Positions 24,891 to 31,606 of a stretch of 64,000 nucleotides of DNA are shown here, piece after piece. Numbering within the stretch: the first letter of the stretch is position 1; each line of letters begins with the position of its first letter. The stretch is from Geobacter sp. (GTDB taxonomy: Bacteria > Desulfobacterota > Desulfuromonadia > Geobacterales > Geobacteraceae). The notes under the pieces were generated by a model. The model was not told the origin of the DNA and did no database searches. It worked only from the letters and a program-made list of their open reading frames with translations. Made by a program: the position numbers and the translations under genes. The stretch covers positions 1 through 64,000 of the forward strand of contig DNJC01000138.1 in NCBI GenBank assembly GCA_003490025.1, read 5' to 3'.

Positions 24891-25658
24891 ATGAAAGTAG
24901 GTCTGTTGGGCTTCGGCAAGACAGGAAAGGCGGTGGCGTCGGTGCTGCTGCAAAGCAAGGAGACGAACCTTCAGTGGGTGGTTCGCAAATCCCACAACCT
25001 GGAGCACAGGTCTGTCCCGGAATTCCTCGGGATCGCTTCGGACGAGCCCGGGTTCATTCATTCAATCGAGGAATTCAGCGCAGCCGAACTATTGGACAGG
25101 CTCCCGGTGGACGTGATCATCGATTTCTCGTCGGAGCAGGGGCTCGAGTATTACGGAGAGGAGGCGAGATCCCGGGGCATCGCGGTCGTTAGCGCCATCT
25201 CGAGCTACAGCCGCAAAAAGGTGGAGTATCTCGCGTATCTGGCGGAAAAAACGCGGGTGGTGTGGTCCCCGAATATCACCATCGGCATCAACTTCCTGAT
25301 GATCGCAGCCAAGATTCTCAAGAACATAGCCCCGTATACGGATATCGAGATAGTGGAGGAACACTTCAAGGCGAAGCAGGAGGTCTCCGGCACTGCGAAG
25401 AAGATCGCGGCGGCCCTCGAACTTCCCTGCGAGTCGATCAAGACGGTCCGGGCGGGGGGGATCATCGGGGTCCACGAGATACTTTTCGGCTTTCCGTACC
25501 AAACAGTGCGGCTAAAGCACGAGTCGATAACCCGGGAAGCCTTCGGCAACGGGGTCCTCTTTGCCGCAAACCATATCGGAGAAAAGGAGAACGGCCTCTA
25601 CGGAATGGAGGATCTGCTGCTTCCCTACTTCAATCTCGGCTCTGCCTGTGCGAGTTAA
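24891..25658 (+). CDS. DapB-like dihydrodipicolinate reductase paralogue
   Basis: The 255-residue protein has an N-terminal Rossmann fold (MKVGLLGFGKTGKAV) and the DapB C-terminal fold with WSPNITIGINFL. The catalytic segment normally written HHxxKxDAPSGTA reads EHFKAKQEVSGTA at 157-169: His158, Lys160 and SGT are kept, while the second His is Phe159 and DAP is replaced. It may therefore be a diverged reductase of another substrate rather than the lysine pathway enzyme. ATG 24891 follows GAGGTG. It lies between marR and otsB rather than in a lysine operon. Confidence 0.75.
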   Translation: MKVGLLGFGKTGKAVASVLLQSKETNLQWVVRKSHNLEHRSVPEFLGIASDEPGFIHSIEEFSAAELLDRLPVDVIIDFSSEQGLEYYGEEARSRGIAVVSAISSYSRKKVEYLAYLAEKTRVVWSPNITIGINFLMIAAKILKNIAPYTDIEIVEEHFKAKQEVSGTAKKIAAALELPCESIKTVRAGGIIGVHEILFGFPYQTVRLKHESITREAFGNGVLFAANHIGEKENGLYGMEDLLLPYFNLGSACAS

Positions 25659-25723
25659 ACCCTCCAGCATGGGAGGCGCACTCCACAGGGCGAAAGGCGC
25701 CTCGATAAAAGGAGAGATTTCCA

Positions 25724-26485
25724 ATGCCATCGTATCTCTTTCATTCCAAAGAAATTGCCGCATTTGCGCGATATGTAGCACCGGACACCCTCTTTGCCTT
25801 CGATCTGGACGGCACACTGGCGCCTATCGAGGATGATCGCTCCTTGGCAAGGGTTCCGAAGCCGGTCAGGAACACGCTGCAAAGGCTGGCCGGGCTGGCG
25901 AAGGTTGTGGTCATAACCGGCAGGTCGAGAAAGGATGCGGTGTCGGTACTGGGTTTCGAGCCGCACATGGTGATCGGCAACCACGGGGCGGAGTGGCCGG
26001 ACCAGGCGACCAACCGGAACTGGCAGTTCGTCAGCCGCTGCCTGAAATGGAGGGATGAACTGCAAAACAGCCTGTTCTACGAGCAAGGAGTGGAGATAGA
26101 GTTCAAGGGCGAATCCCTGACGCTCCATTATCGTCAAGCTGACGATCAGGAGCGTGCCCTGTCGTTGATCCATCGCGCCATCGACGGGCTGCAACCTGGC
26201 CCGAGAAGGATGGCGGGCAAGTACGCCGTCAATGTCGTGCCGCGAGAGGCTTTCGGCAAGGGGGACGCGCTCGCCGCTGCAATGGAGCGCTTGGGTGCCA
26301 CCAGGGCGGTCTATTTCGGCGACGATGAGACCGACGAGGAAGTGTTCCGCCTGAATCGCGATGACGTTTTCGGCATTCACGTCGGCAAGGATGATCGGAC
26401 TGCTGCGGCATATTACCTTAACCAGCAGTCCGAAATCCTGGGCCTCCTGGAAGCGGTAGTCGGTGGGTTGGAGTCGAAGTGCTAG
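25724..26485 (+). CDS. otsB: Trehalose-6-phosphate phosphatase
   Basis: A HAD-superfamily phosphatase of 253 residues that removes phosphate from trehalose-6-phosphate. DLDGTLAPIEDD (nucleophile Asp27), VVITGRSRKD, IGNHGAEW, GKGDAL and FGDDETDEEVF are all present and in order. Trehalose is a compatible solute, so the neighbouring antiporters fit an osmotic role. No otsA synthase gene is visible nearby; it may be elsewhere, or the enzyme may act on a related sugar phosphate. AGGAGAG precedes the ATG. Confidence 0.9.
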   Translation: MPSYLFHSKEIAAFARYVAPDTLFAFDLDGTLAPIEDDRSLARVPKPVRNTLQRLAGLAKVVVITGRSRKDAVSVLGFEPHMVIGNHGAEWPDQATNRNWQFVSRCLKWRDELQNSLFYEQGVEIEFKGESLTLHYRQADDQERALSLIHRAIDGLQPGPRRMAGKYAVNVVPREAFGKGDALAAAMERLGATRAVYFGDDETDEEVFRLNRDDVFGIHVGKDDRTAAAYYLNQQSEILGLLEAVVGGLESKC

Positions 26486-26648
26486 CATGGGTTGCCGCAC
26501 GGCCGGGTGAAGTCTGTGGTATCCTGTACGGCGGTCCGACCCGGCACCGGAATCGGGTTGGGAGGAATCAGGTGTGCCACAGGGTTCGGTGCCATGCTCC
26601 CGGGCCTGCCCGGGGAGGCGGCGAGACGGTCAGAAAGGGGGGAGAAGC

Positions 26649-27794
26649 TTGAAGAGTAGAAGAGTCGCTAGCCTTTTCGGGGATTTTTTCGAAAGCGAAA
26701 AAGCCTCCGGCATCGTCCTGATCCTTGCCACGGTCTTTTCGCTCGCTGCAGCCAATTCGCCGTGGGGCGCGGGTTACCTTCATTTCTGGCATGCGGAGCT
26801 CTTTGGCAGGAGCCTGCAGCACTGGATCAACGATGGGCTGATGGCCATCTTCTTCCTGCTGATAGGCCTGGAGATAGAGCGCGAGCTGTACGTCGGCGAG
26901 CTCTCCGATCCGAAGAACGCGTCGCTGCCGATCTTTGCCGCCATAGGGGGGATGGCCACACCCGCCCTGATCCATTTTCTCTTCAACCGGGGCACGGCGA
27001 CGGTTGACGGCGCCGGGATACCGATGGCGACCGACATCGCCTTCGCCATAGGGGTGCTCGCCTTCCTCGGGAGCAGGATACCGTCGTCGCTAAAGATTTT
27101 CCTGGTGGCGCTGGCGATCATCGACGACCTCGGAGCAATTATCGTCATTGCCTTGTTTTACGCCGCCGACTTCTCTGCGCCTTATCTGGTCTCCGCTATC
27201 GGGGTGTTCGTCCTCCTGCTCGGGCTGAACCGCTGCGGCATCAAGAGGCTACCTGTCTACCTGTTGGCAGGAGCGGTCATGTGGTACCTGATGCTGCAGT
27301 CCGGCGTGCATGCCACCGTCGCGGGGGTGTTGCTGGCCTTCGCCGTTCCCTTTCGCTCCGGCGACGGGGCGTCTCCCTCGTACAAACTGCAGCACTTCCT
27401 CCACACGCCTGTGGCCTTCATCGTCATGCCGCTCTTCGCGCTCGCCAACACCGGCATCATGCTCCCCGGCAACTGGATGGAGCTGCTGGCGACTTCGAAC
27501 AGTCTCGGCATCTTCGCCGGCCTTCTCATCGGCAAACCGCTAGGGATCACTCTTGTCAGCTATCTCGCCATCAGGGCGGGGTGGTCGAGGCTCCCGAAGG
27601 ACGTGCTCTGGAAGCACGTAATCGGCGCAGGATTCCTGGGCGGGATAGGGTTCACCATGTCGATCTTCATAACGGCGCTCGCTTTCGAGAACGATACGGT
27701 CCTTGTCGGCTCCAAGCTCACCATCCTGGTCGCGTCACTGCTGGCAGGCGCAACCGGGTACCTGATCTTGAGCGACGGCCACAGTCGCCGCTGA
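26649..27794 (+). CDS. nhaA: Na+/H+ antiporter NhaA
   Basis: Inner membrane antiporter of 381 residues with about 12 membrane segments. The paired aspartates that bind sodium or protons are in AIIDDLGAIIVIALF, and ATDIAFAIGVLAFLG, LIGLEIERELYVGEL and GFLGGIGFTMSIFI are typical NhaA blocks. The start is probably TTG 26649 with GGAG 5 bases upstream, since the ATG frame from 26574 starts with a Cys/Arg-rich segment. NhaA expels sodium at alkaline pH. It follows otsB after 163 bases. Confidence 0.93.
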   Translation: MKSRRVASLFGDFFESEKASGIVLILATVFSLAAANSPWGAGYLHFWHAELFGRSLQHWINDGLMAIFFLLIGLEIERELYVGELSDPKNASLPIFAAIGGMATPALIHFLFNRGTATVDGAGIPMATDIAFAIGVLAFLGSRIPSSLKIFLVALAIIDDLGAIIVIALFYAADFSAPYLVSAIGVFVLLLGLNRCGIKRLPVYLLAGAVMWYLMLQSGVHATVAGVLLAFAVPFRSGDGASPSYKLQHFLHTPVAFIVMPLFALANTGIMLPGNWMELLATSNSLGIFAGLLIGKPLGITLVSYLAIRAGWSRLPKDVLWKHVIGAGFLGGIGFTMSIFITALAFENDTVLVGSKLTILVASLLAGATGYLILSDGHSRR

Positions 27795-27910
27795 TCGACG
27801 AAGCGATCATCCTGCACCCGGAGAATGAATCGAGCCGTCGGAGCCGGCTTGCGCTGCAAACTCCGGGGGTGATGGTAAGCTGTAGGTCATCTTTGGGAAA
27901 GGAGGTCCAC

Positions 27911-28366
27911 ATGACAGCAAAAAGCTTCCCGATCCTTCTGGCATCGTTCATCGCCGTGTCACTCGCCTTGCCGGCGCATGCGGCGCAGTGGAAGGGGTGG
28001 CGCGGCAGCGGTGGGTGGGGCACGGGAGGCGCCTACCAGCGGATGTACGATCCTGCCAAAGTAGAGACCGTAACCGGTGAGGTGGTCAGTGTAGAAAAGA
28101 CGCCTTCAAGGAAAGGGCCGAGCAACGGCATCCACCTCATGCTCAAAACCGGCAGCGAGACGGTCCCGGTCCACCTGGGGCCGTCGTGGTACATCGAGCG
28201 GCTCGATACCCGGATCGAGAAAGGGGACCAGGTCGAGGTGAAGGGATCCCGTGTCGTGATCGACGGTAAAACGGCGATCATCGCAGCAGAGGTAAGGAAA
28301 GGCGATGCCTTGCTGCAACTGCGGGATACAGCCGGGATCCCGGTCTGGGCCGGGTGGCGCAGGTGA
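27911..28366 (+). CDS. Secreted OB-fold-like small protein
   Basis: A 151-residue exported protein with signal peptide cleaved after LPAHA. A Trp/Gly-rich stretch (QWKGWRGSGGWGTGG) follows, then a compact beta-rich domain: VETVTGEVVSVEKTP, GIHLMLKTGSETVPVHLGPSWYIE, IEKGDQVEVKGSRVVIDGKTAII. This resembles the bacterial OB-fold or DUF5666 type of periplasmic domain. The exact role is unknown. AAAGGAGGT lies 4-5 bases before ATG 27911. It is the last gene before a strong terminator. Confidence 0.75.
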   Translation: MTAKSFPILLASFIAVSLALPAHAAQWKGWRGSGGWGTGGAYQRMYDPAKVETVTGEVVSVEKTPSRKGPSNGIHLMLKTGSETVPVHLGPSWYIERLDTRIEKGDQVEVKGSRVVIDGKTAIIAAEVRKGDALLQLRDTAGIPVWAGWRR

Positions 28367-28390
28367 CGGGAAAGATGCTGCGGTAACAAA

Positions 28391-28425
28391 AGGAGGCGCC
28401 CACTCGGAGCGCCTCCTTCTTTTTT
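28391..28425 (+). terminator. Intrinsic terminator of the stress cluster
   Basis: AGGAGGCGC pairs with GCGCCTCCT around a short loop and is followed by TCTTTTTT. It ends the rightward run of genes that began at marR. Confidence 0.9.
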
Positions 28426-28436
28426 CGCTCGTTCCC

Positions 28437-28483
28437 ACGTAGGGGCGAATGAACGTAGGGCGAATGATTATTCGCCCCTACGT
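28437..28483. repeat. Inverted repeat reaching into the TPR gene stop
   Basis: ACGTAGGGGCGAAT (28437-28450) and ATTCGCCCCTACGT (28470-28483) are perfect inverted copies. The right arm contains the stop codon (28478-28480) of the leftward TPR gene. A GTTCCCACGT half of the other repeat family touches its left edge. Confidence 0.65.
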
Positions 28484-30349
28484 TTTGGATTTCCGCTTGG
28501 CGGGCTTCTTTTTCTTCGGTTCGGCCTTCTTCCTGGAATGGTGCTTCTTGTCGGAGCGCGATTTCTTTTTTACGTACTGCTTCTTCGGCGTTACGTCCAG
28601 CTTGCTCAGGAGCGCGACCGGTTCCAGCAGGTCCGGGTCCGCCTTTCGTGCCGCAGCGAACGATTCCCGAGCCTTCTCCTCGTTCCCTTCCTTCAGGTAC
28701 AGCTTGCCGACTGCGTTCAGCGCCCGTGCGTGGTCCGGCTTCAGCTTCAAAGCCGCGTCGAACTGGGCAAAAGCCTTCTGGCTTTCCTTCCTGAAGGCGT
28801 AGATCACGCCGAGCCGGTACTGGCTGTCTGCGCTTTGCGGGTTTAGCTTCGCGTCATCCTCCAGTAGCCCGGTTGTTTCCTCGTATCTCTTCATCTTCAC
28901 GTACAGCGAGATGAGTGCGTCCCTTGCCGGCGTGTTGTTGGGATCGCGCTTCAATACCTCGCGCAGGTGCTTTTCGGCCTTGTCGAGTCCCTTCTGCCTC
29001 AGGTAGAGGAACGCGATGCTCCTGTGCGCCTCGCTGTTTTCCGGGTCGAGGGCAAGGGCCGTTTCATAGGCCTGGATGGCGTCTTTGTAGACGCGCTGCT
29101 TCTCCAGCAACCGGGCCAGCTTCAGGTAGTTAAGCGGGTTGTCGGCTTGACGCGCGATCAGCTCGCGGTACTCCCGGACCGCCTGTGGCATGTCGCCGCG
29201 CAGCGTGTAGATGTCCGCGAGTCTCCTCCTCGCGTCGCTGTTGGTCGGGTCGAGCCTCAGCGATTCGGTGAAGTTGTGGACCGCCTCGTCGAGGTCCCCT
29301 TTCCGCTCGTTGAGCGTGCCGAGGTGATACCTGAGCCGGCTGGAATCCTCCTTCACCCGGATGGCATCCTCGTAGGCGGCGGCTGCTTCGCTGTCATGGC
29401 CGGCCGCGAGCTGGGAGTCGCCAAGCTTCTCGCGCGCCCCTCTCGTCTCAGGGTACTTCACCAGCAGGGCGGCATACTCCGCAGCCGCGAGCGCATACTC
29501 CCCGGCCTCCTGGTACGTAGCCCCCCTCTTCAGGTGGTCGCCGGGCGTCGCGGTCCGCTGCACCCCCGCCAGCCGGTATTCCTTTTCTGCCTGCTCGCGT
29601 TCCCCCTTCAACTCGAGCAACTGCGCCAGGCGGAAGTGGACGTTGGCATTCCCCGGGTCTGCAGCCATAGCCTGCCGCAGCTGTGCGGCCGCCTGTTCGT
29701 ACTGGTTTTGTTCCTGGTACAGGGTGGCGAGGCCAAGGTGCGCGGCCAGGTGCCCCGGTTGCAGCCGGAGCGCTTCCCGGAAGGCCTCCTTCGCCTGGAC
29801 GGTATCGCCAAGACCGGAATAGCCGCGTGCGAGGTCCAACTGCAGGTTTACGTCCGACGGGAAAAACGGCGTTGCCTGCCGAAGTTGATTCAGCGCCAGG
29901 GCATAAAGCTTGCCGTCCAGGAAAACCTGGCCCAGCGCGCGTGAGTAATGCGGATCCGGCTTTTGCTTCACCGCCTCGAAGAGCGCGACGGACGCCTCCT
30001 CCCGCGCACCGCGCCCGAGAAGCAACAGCCCGAGCCGCCCGCTGGCCTCCGCCAGCAAGGGGTCCTTCTTCGATGCGGTGCGATACGCTTCGACCGCCTC
30101 CTCCGGTTTCCGCTGTTCCTCAAAAGCGAGCCCTTTGAGGTAGTAGAGGGGAGCGCCTTCAGGGCAGAGTTCCTGGACTTGCTTCTCCGCCTCGATACGG
30201 TCGGAAAGGGGTGTCTCGAGGGTGATTTTTTGGCTTACCTCTCTTGCTTGGGTGCACTTGTCTTTGCCTCCCCAGGTAAAGCCGCAGGACAGGAGGGCGA
30301 GCAGGAGCATGCCTGACGTTAACGCCCGGCCGGGTATTATTTCATTCAT
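28478..30349 (-). CDS. TPR-repeat lipoprotein
   Basis: The start is ATG 30349 with AGAGGA just upstream (623 residues). A longer frame continuing to 31108 is antisense to nothing but overlaps pal in another frame and is rejected. The signal peptide ends with the lipobox LLSC. The rest is about 14 tetratricopeptide repeats (for example AYETALALDPENSEAHRSIAFLYLRQKGLDKAEKHL), ending in a Lys/Arg-rich tail. TPR lipoproteins act as scaffolds in envelope assembly or secretion. The gene is 50 bases downstream of pal and probably in one transcript with it. Confidence 0.85.
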   Translation of the reverse strand: MNEIIPGRALTSGMLLLALLSCGFTWGGKDKCTQAREVSQKITLETPLSDRIEAEKQVQELCPEGAPLYYLKGLAFEEQRKPEEAVEAYRTASKKDPLLAEASGRLGLLLLGRGAREEASVALFEAVKQKPDPHYSRALGQVFLDGKLYALALNQLRQATPFFPSDVNLQLDLARGYSGLGDTVQAKEAFREALRLQPGHLAAHLGLATLYQEQNQYEQAAAQLRQAMAADPGNANVHFRLAQLLELKGEREQAEKEYRLAGVQRTATPGDHLKRGATYQEAGEYALAAAEYAALLVKYPETRGAREKLGDSQLAAGHDSEAAAAYEDAIRVKEDSSRLRYHLGTLNERKGDLDEAVHNFTESLRLDPTNSDARRRLADIYTLRGDMPQAVREYRELIARQADNPLNYLKLARLLEKQRVYKDAIQAYETALALDPENSEAHRSIAFLYLRQKGLDKAEKHLREVLKRDPNNTPARDALISLYVKMKRYEETTGLLEDDAKLNPQSADSQYRLGVIYAFRKESQKAFAQFDAALKLKPDHARALNAVGKLYLKEGNEEKARESFAAARKADPDLLEPVALLSKLDVTPKKQYVKKKSRSDKKHHSRKKAEPKKKKPAKRKSKT

Positions 30350-30399
30350 AAATCCTCTTAAACTAAGAGGGGGCCGATGCTGCGCCCCCCCTCCCTTTT

Positions 30400-31029
30400 T
30401 CACTTGATGATGTTGAACTCGTCCCGCCTGTTCTTGGCCCAGGCATCTTCGGTGTGTCCCGCGTCCGCGGGCTTCTCCTCGCCGTACCCTATGGCCGACA
30501 AGCGGTCCTCGGAGATGCCGAGCGATGAGAGGTACTGCACCGCGGCCTGCGCGCGGCGCTCGCTCAAGGCGAGGTTGTACTCGTCCGAGCCGCGCTCGTC
30601 GCAATGCCCCTCGATCTTCAGCTTCGCTCGCGGGTTCCCCTTCAGCTTCTCGTAGTTCTCCGCCAGAGTCTTCCGAGCGTCGTCGCCGAGGGCCGCCGAA
30701 TCGAAGTTGAAGTAGATCTTCTCCAGCTCCTTCTCCGCGCCGGCGCTTCCCTTGGCGTATTCCTTTGCCAAGGAGGCGCTTTGCGCGGCGATCGATGACT
30801 CCTTGAAGGTGGCGGGAGCGGCTACCGATGCGGCAGCGCCGGAGCCTGAGGCCGGCTGCTGCACAGCCGAAACCGCTGCCTGGGGCGTGACCGAGCTGCT
30901 TGCGGAAGTGGTGGTCGCGGACGGGGCGATTGCCGGATCGACCTTCACCGATTGCTGCTTGGCGCAGCCGCTGAAGACGAAAAGGCCGGTGCAGAGAATA
31001 GGTACGATCCCTTTTAATTTCCTGTTCAT
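30400..31029 (-). CDS. pal: Peptidoglycan-associated lipoprotein, OmpA/Pal type
   Basis: A 209-residue lipoprotein with lipobox FSGC. A Ser/Ala/Thr-rich linker of about 70 residues is followed by an OmpA-like domain: IYFNFDSAAL, IEGHCDERGSDEYNLALSERRA with the Asp and Arg that bind diaminopimelate, and AIGYGEEKP. ATG 31029 follows AAGGAGA. Pal anchors the outer membrane to peptidoglycan and normally sits with tolB; here it sits with a TPR lipoprotein instead of a tol gene, so it may be an additional paralogue. Confidence 0.88.
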   Translation of the reverse strand: MNRKLKGIVPILCTGLFVFSGCAKQQSVKVDPAIAPSATTTSASSSVTPQAAVSAVQQPASGSGAAASVAAPATFKESSIAAQSASLAKEYAKGSAGAEKELEKIYFNFDSAALGDDARKTLAENYEKLKGNPRAKLKIEGHCDERGSDEYNLALSERRAQAAVQYLSSLGISEDRLSAIGYGEEKPADAGHTEDAWAKNRRDEFNIIK

Positions 31030-31168
31030 GATTTCTCTCCTTGGTCCCCTGCGGGGATGACATAAAAGATACCGCGTAAGCGGACGCAATGGTGGTGTAA
31101 CGACGCAACTCTGCCGGGGAGACTGGTTGTCAAAAAAGGCAGCGGTTGTGATGCTTAACGGGTTGAAA

Positions 31169-31507
31169 TCAGACGTGAAAAGCGGGAGGGGCCCTCGACC
31201 CGTTGGGGAAAAGGGGGCGGAACGCGGCGCCTTGAAAGGCGAAGGGGGGGGCGGTGACGTGGATGACAGGAGCGGCAAGCTCAGCGGCGACCGGCAGCAC
31301 GGCGGCGTGCTGCACTTCAAGGCACTTCTTCGCCTGGGCCTGCTGGCTTTTCTTTAACTGTTGCTCTATGTAGGCGCGGGGCTTCGGTTTAGGACGGTGC
31401 GGGCGTGAGAGGTCCGGTACCCGCATTCCCATGAAGGCGATGCAGATCGTGGTGACGCAGGTGACCAGTACCAGGAGACTTTTATGGCTCAGATTCTTAT
31501 CTGTCAT
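31169..31507 (-). CDS. Small hypothetical membrane protein
   Basis: A 112-residue frame with one membrane segment at about 10-29 (SLLVLVTCVTTICIAFMGM), then a basic, proline-rich stretch (RPHRPKPKPRAYIEQQLKKSQQ) and an Ala/Pro-rich tail. There is no clear ribosome binding site before the ATG. Its position between pal and the ATPase and on the same strand makes it plausible, but no family is recognised. Confidence 0.45.
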   Translation of the reverse strand: MTDKNLSHKSLLVLVTCVTTICIAFMGMRVPDLSRPHRPKPKPRAYIEQQLKKSQQAQAKKCLEVQHAAVLPVAAELAAPVIHVTAPPFAFQGAAFRPLFPNGSRAPPAFHV

Positions 31508-31606
31508 AGAAAGGGTGCTTGCCCATGAGAATTGCAGCAGACACTGTTTTATAGCTCATCCGCTTCCGAAAAACAAGCCGCTCCGTCAAAAGCAGGCGGT
31601 CCTCTA

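Noticed and set aside
28478..31108. N-terminal extension of the TPR lipoprotein over pal
   Set aside because: It overlaps pal in another frame, while ATG 30349 has a ribosome binding site and a lipoprotein signal.
30400..31320. N-terminal extension of Pal by 97 residues
   Set aside because: The ATG at 31029 has a ribosome binding site and a lipoprotein signal directly after it; the upstream part is proline/arginine-rich read-through.
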